Positions 18,828 through 27,380 of a DNA stretch of 44,307 nucleotides are shown here, piece by piece. The position numbers and the translations under genes were made by a program. The notes beneath the pieces are model-generated. The model did not search any database. It worked only from the letters and a program-made list of their open reading frames with translations, and was not told the DNA's origin. Position 1 is the stretch's first letter. Each line of letters begins with the position of its first letter. This stretch comes from Ga0077527 sp049433545. GTDB taxonomy: Bacteria; Pseudomonadota; Gammaproteobacteria; Burkholderiales; SG8-41. Location: contig JBMTEY010000006.1 of the NCBI GenBank assembly GCA_049433545.1, positions 1 to 44,307 on the forward strand, in the 5' to 3' direction.

Positions 18828-21515
18828 GTGGCCAACAATGCGTTCAACTCGTTAAGGGAATTCAAACTCAAGTCGGGCAAGACCGGCAAATACTACTCGC
18901 TCGCCGCGCTCGAAGAAGCCGGCCTCGGCAAGACCTCGCGCCTGCCGGTGAGCCTGCGCGTGGTACTCGAGTCCGTATTGCGCAACTGCGACGGCAAGCG
19001 CATCACCGAAGACGCCGTGAAGGCGCTGGCCGGCTGGAAGCCCAACGCGCCACGCACTCAGGAAGTGCCCTTCGTGCTCGCACGCATCATGCTGCAGGAC
19101 ATGGCCGGTTTCCCGGCATTGAACGATTTTGCCGCAATGCGCGCCGAAGCCAAGCGCCAGAAATTCGAGCCGACCAAGATCGAGCCGCTGGTGCCGGTCG
19201 ACCTGGTGGTCGACCACTCGGTGGTCGTCGACGTGCACAACTCCACCGATGCGCTGCGCAAGAACATGGAAATCGAGTTCGAGCGCAACGGCGAGCGTTA
19301 CACCTTCCTGAAATGGGCCAAGCAGGCCTTCTCCGGCATCCGCGTGGTGCCGCCAGGCAACGGCATCTGCCACCAGGTCAACCTCGAATACCTGTCGCGT
19401 GGCGTCTGGGAAAAGGACGGCATCTATTATCCCGACTCCACCGTCGGAACCGACTCGCACACCACCATGGTCAACGCCATCGGCGTGCTGGCCTGGGGAG
19501 TGGGCGGCATCGAAGCAGAAGCCGGCATGCTCGGACAGCCCTACTACTTCCTCGAACCCGACGTCGTCGGTGTGCACATGACCGGCAAGCTCAAGCCCGG
19601 TGTCACTGCCACCGACCTGGTGCTCACCGTCACCGAGCTGCTGCGCAAGACCAACGTCGTCAACAAGTTCGTCGAATACTTCGGTGAAGGCGCCGCTTCC
19701 CTCACCCCGACCGACCGCGCCACCGTCGCCAACATGTCGCCCGACTACGGCGCGACCTGCGGCTTCTTCGCGATCGACGACAAGACCCTCGAGTACTACC
19801 GCATGACCGGGCGCGAACAGCATTGCGACGCCATCGAGTCCTATCTCAAGGCGCAGGGCATGTACGGCATCCCGAAAAAAGGCGACATCGACTACACGCA
19901 GGTCGTCGAAATCGACCTCTCGACCGTGCGCCCCAGCGTCTCCGGCCCCAAGCAGCCCGAGGAGCGCATCAACCTCGAAGGCATCAAGGCCCGCTTCACC
20001 GAGCTGTTCTCGAAGCCGGTCGCGGAAAGTGGCTACAACAAGCCTGCCGCCGACCTCGGCAAACGCGTCCCGGTGGCCAACAAGGCAATCGGCGACGTCG
20101 GCCACGGCGACATCGGCATTGCCGCAATCACCTCCTGCACCAACACCTCCAACCCCTGGGTGCTGCTCGCCGCCGGCCTGCTGGCGAAGAAGGCCGTCGA
20201 GAAAGGCATGAAGCCGCATCCGCGCGTGAAAACCTCACTCGCCCCCGGCTCCAAGGTCGTCACCGCATACCTGAAGCAGTCCGGCCTGCTGCCCTACCTT
20301 GAGCAACTGGGCTTCCATGTCGTCGCCTACGGCTGCACCACCTGCATGGGCCTCGCCGGCCCGCTGGACAAGGACCTCGAGGAAGCGATCGTCAAGAACG
20401 ACATCATTTCCGCCGCCGTGCTCTCCGGCAACCGCAATTTCGAAGCACGCGTGCACCAGTCTCTCAAGGCCAACTTCCTGATGAGCCCGCCGCTCGTGGT
20501 CGCCTTCGCGCTCGCCGGCACGGTGCTGAAAAACGTCGACACCGATCCGATCGCCAACGATAAGGACGGCAAGCCGGTGTTCCTGAAGGACCTGTGGCCG
20601 TCGCCCGCAGAAGTCGATGCCGTGATGAAGTTCGCCACCGACAGTGAAAACTTCAAACGCGAGTACGGCGACCTGTCCGGCGCGAAAGACCTGTGGGACG
20701 CCATCCCCGAAGCCAAGGGTGCGCTGTTCCAGTGGGATACCAAGTCCACCTACATGCTCGAACCGCCGCTGTTCGAAGGCTTCAAAAAAGAACTGCCGAA
20801 AATCAGCGACGTCAAGGGCGGCCGTGCGCTGGGCATCTTCGGCAACAAGCTCACCACCGACCACATCAGCCCGGTGGCGCCGATCCGCAAGGGCACGCTG
20901 GCAGGCGACTGGCTGGTCGCCGCAGGCAGTACTGACCTCTCGAGCTTCGGCTCGCGCCGCACCAACCACGAAGTAATGGTACGCGGCGCCTTCGCCAATC
21001 CGCGCATCAAGAACCTGATGGTGCCGGGCAGCGAAGGCGGCGTCACCTTCCACCAGCCTTCCGGCGACAAGATGACGATCTACGAAGCCGCGATGCGCTA
21101 CCAGAAGGAAAACATGCCGCTGTTCGTGTTCGGCGGCGAAGCCTACGGCACTGGTTCATCGCGCGACTGGGCGGCCAAGGGCACGCAGATGCTGGGCATC
21201 AAGGTCGTGGTCGCCCGCGGCTTCGAACGCATCCACCGTTCCAACCTGATCGGCATGGGCGTGCTGCCCTGCCAGTTCAAGGGTGACGACAGCGTGCAGT
21301 CGCTGAAAATCGACGGCAGCGAGAGCTTCGACCTGCTGGGCGTGGCCGGCGGCAACGTCAAGCCGATGCAGGACGTGACGCTGGTGATCCATCGCAAAGA
21401 CGGCAGCACCCAGAATGTCACCGTCACCCTGCGCGTGGATTCGCCGATCGAAGTCGAATACCTGAAGCACGGTGGCATCCTGCCGTATGTTCTGCGCGAA
21501 TTGATGGCTGCTTGA
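18828..21515 (+). CDS. acnA: Aconitate hydratase (AcnA/IRP1 type), first of a tandem pair
   Basis: 895-residue aconitase of the AcnA class interconverting citrate and isocitrate. The three [4Fe-4S] cysteines are in TSCTNTSNP and GCTTCMG; PVDLVVDHSV, GTDSHTTMVN and the C-terminal SRDWAAKG plus SNLIGMG, all active-site segments, are intact. It starts with GTG at 18828, eight bases after AAGGAG. GSRRTNHEVMVRG matches the usual AcnA run GSRRxNHEVM well. Both this and the next gene could also hydrate 2-methyl-cis-aconitate from PrpD. Of the two, this copy keeps the more canonical GSRR sequence, which I take as weak evidence that it is the housekeeping TCA enzyme. Confidence 0.94.
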   Translation: MANNAFNSLREFKLKSGKTGKYYSLAALEEAGLGKTSRLPVSLRVVLESVLRNCDGKRITEDAVKALAGWKPNAPRTQEVPFVLARIMLQDMAGFPALNDFAAMRAEAKRQKFEPTKIEPLVPVDLVVDHSVVVDVHNSTDALRKNMEIEFERNGERYTFLKWAKQAFSGIRVVPPGNGICHQVNLEYLSRGVWEKDGIYYPDSTVGTDSHTTMVNAIGVLAWGVGGIEAEAGMLGQPYYFLEPDVVGVHMTGKLKPGVTATDLVLTVTELLRKTNVVNKFVEYFGEGAASLTPTDRATVANMSPDYGATCGFFAIDDKTLEYYRMTGREQHCDAIESYLKAQGMYGIPKKGDIDYTQVVEIDLSTVRPSVSGPKQPEERINLEGIKARFTELFSKPVAESGYNKPAADLGKRVPVANKAIGDVGHGDIGIAAITSCTNTSNPWVLLAAGLLAKKAVEKGMKPHPRVKTSLAPGSKVVTAYLKQSGLLPYLEQLGFHVVAYGCTTCMGLAGPLDKDLEEAIVKNDIISAAVLSGNRNFEARVHQSLKANFLMSPPLVVAFALAGTVLKNVDTDPIANDKDGKPVFLKDLWPSPAEVDAVMKFATDSENFKREYGDLSGAKDLWDAIPEAKGALFQWDTKSTYMLEPPLFEGFKKELPKISDVKGGRALGIFGNKLTTDHISPVAPIRKGTLAGDWLVAAGSTDLSSFGSRRTNHEVMVRGAFANPRIKNLMVPGSEGGVTFHQPSGDKMTIYEAAMRYQKENMPLFVFGGEAYGTGSSRDWAAKGTQMLGIKVVVARGFERIHRSNLIGMGVLPCQFKGDDSVQSLKIDGSESFDLLGVAGGNVKPMQDVTLVIHRKDGSTQNVTVTLRVDSPIEVEYLKHGGILPYVLRELMAA

Positions 21516-21537
21516 TCAAGGCCAAGGAAAAACTAAA

Positions 21538-24234
21538 ATGGCACAAGACACTTTCAAGACCCTGAAGGAATTCACCCCTTCGCCCGGCAAAACCGGCAAG
21601 TACCACAGTCTCGCCGCACTCGAGGCTGCCGGCCTGGGCAAGATTTCGCGCCTGCCGCGCTCGATTCGCGTGGTGCTCGAGGCTCTGGTGCGCCACTGCG
21701 ACGGCAAACGTGTCACCGAGGAACACGTCAAGGCGCTCGCCGCCTGGCAGGCCAACGGCAAGCGCACTTCCGAAATCCCGTTCATCGTGGTGCGCATCGT
21801 GCTGCAGGACCTGATCGGCTTCGGCACGCTGAACGACCTCTCCGCAATGCGCGCCGCCGCCGAACGTTTGGGCATGCCGCCGGGCAACATTGAACCGCTG
21901 GTGCCGGTCGACGTGGTGGTCGACCACTCGGTGGAAATCGATGTCTACAACCGGCCCGACGCGGTGCAGGTCAACCAGGAAATCGAATTCAAGCGCAACG
22001 CCGAGCGTTACAGCTTCGTCAAATGGGCACAGGGCGCGTTCAAGACCGTGCGCGTGGTGCCGCCCGGCAACGGCATCATCCACCAGATCAACATGGAACA
22101 CCTGTCGCGCGGCGTCTGGGAAAAAGACGGCGTCTGGTTCCCCGACACCGTGTTCGGCACCGACTCGCACACCACCATGGTCAACGGCATCGGCGTCGTC
22201 GCCTGGGGCGTGGGCGGCATCGAAGCCGAGGCCGGCATGCTCGGCCAGCCCAATGCCTTCCTGACGCCCGACGTCGTCGGCTGCCACATGACCGGCAAGC
22301 TGCGCGAAGGCGTCACCGCCACCGACCTGGCGCTCACCGTCACCGAACTGATGCGCAAGACCAAGGTCGTCGGCAAATTCGTCGAATACTTCGGCCCCGG
22401 CGCCGCGGCGCTCACCGCCGCAGACCGCTGCACGGTGGCCAACATGGCGCCGGAGTACGGCGCGACCATGGGCTACTTCCCGGTCGATGAAAAAACCGTC
22501 GATTATTTCCGCACCACCGGCCGCGAACCTGAACTGGTGTCTGCGATCGAAGCCTATTACAAGGCGCAGGGCGTGTTCGGCATGCCGAAAAAAGGCGAGA
22601 TCGACTACTCCCAGGTCATCGAGCTTGACCTCGACAGCATCGTTCCCAGCCTGTCGGGCCCGAAACGTCCGCAGGACCGCGTCAGCCTGCCAGAACTCGG
22701 CCGCAATTTCGACATGCTGTTCTCGGCGCCCGCCGACAAGAACGGCTACGCCCGCCCCGCCGCCGACCTCAACCGCCGCGAACCGACAGGCCACGACTTC
22801 GACGTCGGCCACGGCGACGTGCTGATTGCGTCGATCACCTCCTGCACCAACACCTCCAACCCGGCGCTGCTGCTCGCCGCCGGCCTGCTCGCCAAGCGCG
22901 CGGTGGACAAGGGACTGATGCCGCACCCGCGCATTAAGACCTCGCTGGCGCCCGGCTCCAAGGTGGTCACCGCCTACCTGCGCGACGCCGGCCTGCTGCC
23001 ATCGCTGGAAAAACTCGGCTTCGGCGTGGTCGCCTACGGCTGCACCACCTGCATGGGCGCCGCCGGTCCGCTGGACGCCAAGATCGAAGAAGCCGTGGTA
23101 TCGAAGGACCTCGTCACCTGCGCCGTGCTCTCCGGCAACCGCAACTTCGAGGCCCGTGTGCACGCCAACCTGCGCGCCAACTACCTCGCCAGTCCGGCGC
23201 TGGTGGTGGCCTACGCGCTGGCCGGCACCGTGCGCACCGATCTCACCAAGGATCCGCTGGGCAAGGACAAGGACGGCAAGCCGGTCTACCTGAAGGACTT
23301 GTGGCCCACCGACGCTGAAGTCGCAGCACTGCTCAAGTTCGCTTCCAACGCCGAACATTTCCGCCGCGAATACGGCGATCTTTCAGGCAACAAGAAGCTC
23401 TGGGAAGCCATCCCCACCGTCAAGGGCGCGGTTTACCAGTGGGACGCGAAGTCCACCTTCATCAAGGAGCCGCCATTCTTCGAAGGCGTCACCCGCACCC
23501 CGGGCAAGATCGACGACATCAAAAGCGCACGCGCGCTGGCCATCCTCGGCGACTCGATCACCACCGACCACATCAGCCCCTCGACCAAGATCAAGCCGGG
23601 AACGCCGGCCGGCAAGTGGCTGGAGCCGTTCAAGGACCATCCGCCTTCGGAATGGGGACACTTCGGCGTGCGCCGCTGCAACCATGAACTGATGGTGCGC
23701 GGCACCTTCGCCAACGTGCGCCTGCGCAACGCGGTCGCACCCGGCACCGAAGGCCCGATGACCAAGCATCAGCCCGACGGCGAGCTGATGACCATATTTG
23801 ACGCTTCGGAAAAATACCGCGCGGAAAAAACCCCGCTGGTGATTTTCGGCGGCGACGACTACGGCATGGGCTCTTCGCGCGACTGGGCGGCCAAAGGCGT
23901 GCAGCTGCTGGGCGTGAAAGCCGTGATCGTCAAGAGCTTCGAGCGCATCCACCGCGCCAACCTGATCGGCATGGGCGTGCTGCCGCTGCAGTTCAAGCCC
24001 GGCACCGACGTCAAGTCACTGGGCATAAACGGCACCGAGACCTTCAGCATCGAAGGCATCAACGGCGGCAACGTCAAGCCGCTGCAGGATGTGAACATGG
24101 TGATCACTCGCGCCGACGGCAGCACCCAGAAAGTGCCGCTGACGCTGCGCATAGACACAGTCATCGAGGTCGATTACCTGAAGCACGGCGGAATACTTCC
24201 ATACGTATTGCGGGAGCTGCTCGCCGCTGCCTGA
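21538..24234 (+). CDS. Second aconitase paralogue (AcnA type)
   Basis: 898-residue aconitase starting 22 bp after the first, with AAGGA upstream of the ATG. By eye well over half of the residues are identical between the two, about three quarters in the N-terminal active-site region, which indicates gene duplication rather than two classes (AcnA plus AcnB). Cluster cysteines TSCTNTSNP and GCTTCMG and the segments GTDSHTTMVN and SRDWAAKG are intact, so it should be active. Differences include GVRRCNHELMVRG instead of GSRRTNHEVMVRG. It lacks the sequence features I associate with AcnD, the 2-methylcitrate dehydratase of the AcnD/PrpF route. A specialised 2-methyl-cis-aconitate hydratase is possible but inferred from position only. 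Confidence 0.9.
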   Translation: MAQDTFKTLKEFTPSPGKTGKYHSLAALEAAGLGKISRLPRSIRVVLEALVRHCDGKRVTEEHVKALAAWQANGKRTSEIPFIVVRIVLQDLIGFGTLNDLSAMRAAAERLGMPPGNIEPLVPVDVVVDHSVEIDVYNRPDAVQVNQEIEFKRNAERYSFVKWAQGAFKTVRVVPPGNGIIHQINMEHLSRGVWEKDGVWFPDTVFGTDSHTTMVNGIGVVAWGVGGIEAEAGMLGQPNAFLTPDVVGCHMTGKLREGVTATDLALTVTELMRKTKVVGKFVEYFGPGAAALTAADRCTVANMAPEYGATMGYFPVDEKTVDYFRTTGREPELVSAIEAYYKAQGVFGMPKKGEIDYSQVIELDLDSIVPSLSGPKRPQDRVSLPELGRNFDMLFSAPADKNGYARPAADLNRREPTGHDFDVGHGDVLIASITSCTNTSNPALLLAAGLLAKRAVDKGLMPHPRIKTSLAPGSKVVTAYLRDAGLLPSLEKLGFGVVAYGCTTCMGAAGPLDAKIEEAVVSKDLVTCAVLSGNRNFEARVHANLRANYLASPALVVAYALAGTVRTDLTKDPLGKDKDGKPVYLKDLWPTDAEVAALLKFASNAEHFRREYGDLSGNKKLWEAIPTVKGAVYQWDAKSTFIKEPPFFEGVTRTPGKIDDIKSARALAILGDSITTDHISPSTKIKPGTPAGKWLEPFKDHPPSEWGHFGVRRCNHELMVRGTFANVRLRNAVAPGTEGPMTKHQPDGELMTIFDASEKYRAEKTPLVIFGGDDYGMGSSRDWAAKGVQLLGVKAVIVKSFERIHRANLIGMGVLPLQFKPGTDVKSLGINGTETFSIEGINGGNVKPLQDVNMVITRADGSTQKVPLTLRIDTVIEVDYLKHGGILPYVLRELLAAA

Positions 24235-24259
24235 AATATCAGCGCAACAAAGCAAAGAA

Positions 24260-24284
24260 CCCGGGGGAACCCGGGGTTTTTTTT
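24260..24284 (+). terminator. Strong intrinsic terminator after the aconitases
   Basis: CCCGGG (24260-24265), loop GGAA, CCCGGG (24270-24275), then G and eight T residues (24277-24284). It closes the plus-strand mdh-prp-acn block. Read on the minus strand the hairpin is followed by a T-rich run, so it may also stop transcription from the malic enzyme gene. Confidence 0.88.
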
Positions 24285-24309
24285 AAAAACATATACTTGA
24301 AAGGATAAA

Positions 24310-25959
24310 CTATTGCCGCGGTTCGTACATCTGCGCCTCTATGCTTTTCAGCGCTTCCGCAGCCAGCGCACGGCCGGCGATGCCGCTTGCAGCGGCGGTG
24401 CCGGCAATGGTCGCGGCAATGTGCGCCGACACCTCGCGGATGCGCGGCAACGCCGGATAAAGGCTGCCCTGCGCAAGATCGGCCTCGGTGACCAGCTGCG
24501 CCAACGTATGCGCCGCCTGCATGAACATGCCGTCGGTGATCACCTTTGACTTGCTGGCGATGACGCCGAGTCCGATGCCGGGAAAGATGTAGGAATTGTT
24601 GCCCTGTCGCGGCACGAAGGTCTGGCCGTTGAGCGTCACCGGGTCGAAGGGGCTGCCGCAGGCATACAGCGCCCGCCCGCTGCTCCACTTGTAGGCCTCC
24701 TCCGCCGTGCATTCCGCCTTGGAGGTCGGGTTCGACAGCGCAAAGATGATCGGGCGTTCGTTGAGCTTCGCCATCTCCTCGATCACCTCGCGGGTAAAGG
24801 TGCCGCCGACTGCGGCGACGCCGATGATCGCAGTAGGTTTCAGCGTGCGGATCGCCGCCAGGAAATCCGTCACCGGCGGATGGTCGTGGGCGTAGCCCAG
24901 CTTGTGGTGCGCGAGGTCGGTGCGGCTTTTCACCACCAGCCCCTTGGAATCGACCAGCCAGCAGGTCTTTTTCGCGTCCGCGGCACTCATGCCCTGCGCC
25001 TGCATCGCCGAGGCGATCAGGTCGGCGATGCCGGTGGCAGCCTCTCCGGCGCCGAAAAACAGCACCCGCTGGTCGGTGAGTTTGGCGCCGGTCACGCGCA
25101 GCGCCGAGAAGATCCCCGCCAGCGCCACCGCCGCGGTACCCTGGATGTCGTCGTTGAAACTCGGCACCCGGGTGCGGTACTGCTCCAGCAGGCGAAAGGC
25201 ATTGTGGTTGGCAAAATCCTCGAACTGGATCACCACGCCGGGGAACACTTCCTGGGCCGCAGTGATGAACTCCTCGATGAACTCGTCGTAGGCCTTGCCG
25301 GTGACGCGTTTCTGGCGCAGCCCGACGTAGAAGGGATCATTGCGCAGTTCGTCGTTGTTGCAGCCCACGTCCAGCGTCACCGGCAGGCACAGCCGCGGGT
25401 GTATGCCGGCGCAGGCGGTATACAGCGACAGCTTGCCCACGGGGATGCCCATGCCGTTGGCGCCGAGGTCGCCGAGACCGAGGATGCGCTCGCCGTCGGT
25501 GACGACGATGATGCCGGCCTCGTAAGGCCAGTTGCGCAGCACGTTTGCGATGTTGCCGCGGTCGTTGATGCCGATGAACATGCCGCGCGGGCGTTGGAAG
25601 ATCGCGCCGAACTTCTGGCAGGCAAGCCCGACAATCGGCGTGTAGACGATGGGCTGCATCTCATCGATGTGGTCACAAAGGATGCTGAAGAACAGATCCT
25701 CGTTGCGGTCGTGCAGAGCGTTGAGCGCAACGAATTTGTCCAGTGGATCGGTGAGCTTGCGGAAGCTCAGCAGGAAACGTTCGGCCTGCTCTTGCTGACT
25801 GTGCACATGGGGCGGCAGCAGCCCGCGCAGGCCCAGCTCGTCACGTTGCTTTTCAGTGAAGGCGGTGCCGCGGTTCAGGATCGGATCGCGCAGTACGTCG
25901 AGGCCGCGCGGATTCTGCGGGGTACGGCTGCACACGCCCGCCTTGTCGGACTGGCTCAT
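24310..25959 (-). CDS. maeA: NAD-dependent malic enzyme
   Basis: Oxidative decarboxylation of malate to pyruvate, 549 residues, the short malic enzyme class without the phosphotransacetylase-like tail of MaeB. Seen are YTPIVGLACQ with the catalytic Tyr, VVTDGERILGLGDLGANGMGI with metal and malate ligands, FNDDIQGTAAV, and the dinucleotide motif FGAGEAATGIADL. The frame extends upstream to 26067, but ATG at 25959 has AGGAG directly before it and starts the family N-terminus. It follows the oxaloacetate decarboxylase-like gene after 52 bp containing a hairpin. Together with pckG it connects C4 acids with pyruvate and PEP. Confidence 0.94.
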   Translation of the reverse strand: MSQSDKAGVCSRTPQNPRGLDVLRDPILNRGTAFTEKQRDELGLRGLLPPHVHSQQEQAERFLLSFRKLTDPLDKFVALNALHDRNEDLFFSILCDHIDEMQPIVYTPIVGLACQKFGAIFQRPRGMFIGINDRGNIANVLRNWPYEAGIIVVTDGERILGLGDLGANGMGIPVGKLSLYTACAGIHPRLCLPVTLDVGCNNDELRNDPFYVGLRQKRVTGKAYDEFIEEFITAAQEVFPGVVIQFEDFANHNAFRLLEQYRTRVPSFNDDIQGTAAVALAGIFSALRVTGAKLTDQRVLFFGAGEAATGIADLIASAMQAQGMSAADAKKTCWLVDSKGLVVKSRTDLAHHKLGYAHDHPPVTDFLAAIRTLKPTAIIGVAAVGGTFTREVIEEMAKLNERPIIFALSNPTSKAECTAEEAYKWSSGRALYACGSPFDPVTLNGQTFVPRQGNNSYIFPGIGLGVIASKSKVITDGMFMQAAHTLAQLVTEADLAQGSLYPALPRIREVSAHIAATIAGTAAASGIAGRALAAEALKSIEAQMYEPRQ

Positions 25960-25982
25960 GGTGTTCTCCTCAATACCGCGAG

Positions 25983-26003
25983 GCGCCGCCATTGCGGCGG
26001 CGC
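25983..26003 (-). other. Intercistronic hairpin upstream of maeA
   Basis: GCGCCGCC (25983-25990) and GGCGGCGC (25996-26003) are perfectly complementary around a 5-base loop. No T run follows on the minus strand, so it is not a standard terminator; it could stabilise mRNA ends or attenuate read-through between the two genes. Confidence 0.5.
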
Positions 26004-26011
26004 ACGCAGCC

Positions 26012-26884
26012 TCAGCGCATGTAATCGCCAAGGTATTTCTTGTAATCGGCGCCGGACACCAGCGCATCCATTTCCTTGGCCGACAGGATTTTGTCGTTCA
26101 GTTCCGAAGCGGCGCCGCCGCCATAAAGGTGCGCATAAACATCGCGCAGCGCCTTACAGGCCGCCGCCACCGGCTGGTGACCCTGCAGCAGCACCCGCGC
26201 TCCTGCTTTCGCGAAATCCGCGCGCTTGGCCGTGGTCTTGCCCGGGCCGACGATCACCGGCAGTTTAGACGCCTGGTGCACTGCCAGCACCTGCTCCGCT
26301 GTCTCGACGCCGATGATGAAAATACAGTCGACGCCGCAGGCGGCATAGGCCTTGACCCTTTCCACGGTCTTTTCCGTGCCTTCGACCTTGAGCGCCGCGG
26401 TACGCCCGGCGATCACCGTCGCCGGGTCGCGGCGCGCGGCGACCGCAGCCTTCAGTTTGCCGACCATCTCGGGAATCGAAATCAGCTCATCCTGCCCTTC
26501 CGGCTGGCCGAAACGGATCGGCAGCGAAGTGTCCTCGATGCTCATCGCCGACACCCCGGCATGTTCCAGTTCCTGCACGGTGCGCATCACGTTCAGCGCG
26601 TTGCCATAGCCGTGGTCGGCATCGACCAGCAGGCTGATGTCGCTGGCGCGCATCATGCGTCGCACCTGGTCGGCAAAATCGGTGAGCGTCAGCACGATCA
26701 GGTCGGGCGCGGCCAGCGTGGTATTCGAAGACACGGATCCGGCAAGGATGCCCAGCTTGTAGCCGACGCTCTCGGCCAGGCGCGCCGACAGCGGGTCATA
26801 CACGCTGGCTGGGGAAAGGCACTCGGAGCCGTTGAGGATGGCGCGGAAGCGCTTGCGTTGTTCGGTGTGGCGCAGGTGACTCAA
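26012..26884 (-). CDS. Oxaloacetate decarboxylase-like protein (isocitrate lyase/PEP mutase superfamily)
   Basis: 290-residue TIM-barrel enzyme. VDADHGYGNALNVMRTV (about 87-103) and SIEDTSLPIRFG carry the Mg2+ ligands and match the Pseudomonas oxaloacetate decarboxylase subgroup of this superfamily. The KKCGH/KRCGH catalytic loop of isocitrate lyase and 2-methylisocitrate lyase is absent, so this is not prpB. The reaction inferred is oxaloacetate to pyruvate plus CO2 in the cytoplasm. It starts with TTG at 26884, preceded by AGGAG at 8 bases. Cotranscription with maeA (52-bp gap) places two pyruvate-forming C4 decarboxylases together. Other activities of the superfamily, such as oxalacetate hydrolase or carboxyvinyl-phosphonate enzymes, are less likely. 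Confidence 0.78.
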   Translation of the reverse strand: MSHLRHTEQRKRFRAILNGSECLSPASVYDPLSARLAESVGYKLGILAGSVSSNTTLAAPDLIVLTLTDFADQVRRMMRASDISLLVDADHGYGNALNVMRTVQELEHAGVSAMSIEDTSLPIRFGQPEGQDELISIPEMVGKLKAAVAARRDPATVIAGRTAALKVEGTEKTVERVKAYAACGVDCIFIIGVETAEQVLAVHQASKLPVIVGPGKTTAKRADFAKAGARVLLQGHQPVAAACKALRDVYAHLYGGGAASELNDKILSAKEMDALVSGADYKKYLGDYMR

Positions 26885-27076
26885 GGGTATTTCTCCTGAT
26901 GAAATGGGCCGATCAGCAAATACGAGGCTGCAACGTTAGCAGCAAGCAGGCGCTGCGTAAAATGCGCATCTGCTTATGGTTTGACAATCACCCGGATGCA
27001 AGCCGAAAGCATTTGAGCAGATGATGAGATTGAAAAGTGTTACCGATTCCGCGAAAAGCTCAATCGAGTGCCAATA

Positions 27077-27102
27077 AAAAAGAGCGCCCCGACGCTCTTT
27101 TT
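27077..27102. terminator. Bidirectional terminator-like hairpin
   Basis: AAAAAGAGCG (27077-27086), loop CCCCGA, CGCTCTTTTT (27093-27102). The A and T flanks make it a terminator in both directions. It lies 24 bp beyond the stop of the small minus-strand gene at 27126 and would end that transcript. Confidence 0.85.
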
Positions 27103-27125
27103 GACCCGCGTGTCGCTGTCACAGT

Positions 27126-27293
27126 TTATTGCTGCGGCGTCTCGCCCGGCTGATCCGCCACAGGCTGCTGCTGCGGCGCGCCCTCGCCTTCCGCCGCCGG
27201 ATTTTCCGCCTGCTTGCGCAGCCGCTTCTCCTCCTTCTTCTGTTTCTTGGCCAGTTCCCGCTGTCGTTTGGCGAATCCGTAGTTTGGCTTCAT
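27126..27293 (-). CDS. Small basic conserved hypothetical protein
   Basis: 55-residue protein beginning MKPNYGFAKRQRELAKKQKK. The first 28 residues are highly basic and probably helical (K, R, E, Q only after residue 9); the rest is a Gln/Pro/Gly/Glu-rich, presumably disordered tail with QQQP. A strong AAGGAG precedes the ATG at 27293, and hairpins flank it on both sides, so it is a free-standing short transcript or a late gene behind pckG. I recall similar short MKPNYGFxKRQRE proteins from other proteobacteria, without known function. Nucleic-acid or ribosome binding is conceivable from charge, but this is speculation. Confidence 0.8.
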   Translation of the reverse strand: MKPNYGFAKRQRELAKKQKKEEKRLRKQAENPAAEGEGAPQQQPVADQPGETPQQ

Positions 27294-27310
27294 GAGCGTC
27301 TCTCCTTGTC

Positions 27311-27352
27311 TAAAAATAATAACGGCGACAGCGCATCAGCGCTGTTGCCGTT
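27311..27352 (-). terminator. Intrinsic terminator after pckG
   Basis: A 14-bp stem (27321-27334 with 27339-27352, one mismatch, loop ATCA) is followed on the minus strand by ATTATTTTTA (27311-27320). It begins 29 bp after the pckG stop and precedes the ribosome-binding site of the small basic protein. Confidence 0.85.
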
Positions 27353-27380
27353 GTCGCTTCAATCTGATGGTCGAGGCGGC

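Noticed and set aside
21424..23358. 644-codon open frame antisense to the second aconitase, and similar long antisense frames at 2623-4320, 8945-10387, 16145-18091, 27408-29081, 36957-38642 and 41307-42785
   Set aside because: All lie exactly opposite well-identified enzymes and have the His/Arg/Ala/Gly-rich composition expected from the complementary strand of GC-rich codons; none has a recognisable fold or ribosome-binding site.
21538..24234. Second aconitase as AcnD (2-methylcitrate dehydratase)
   Set aside because: It resembles the neighbouring AcnA closely, no prpF is present, and prpD already supplies the dehydratase step.
26012..26884. Candidate prpB (2-methylisocitrate lyase), attractive because prpC and prpD are present
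   Set aside because: The KKCGH/KRCGH catalytic loop is missing and the sequence matches the oxaloacetate decarboxylase subgroup.
26981..26986. Plus-strand TTGACA between the lyase-like gene and the small basic protein
   Set aside because: No -10 at 16-18 bp and no plus-strand gene downstream.
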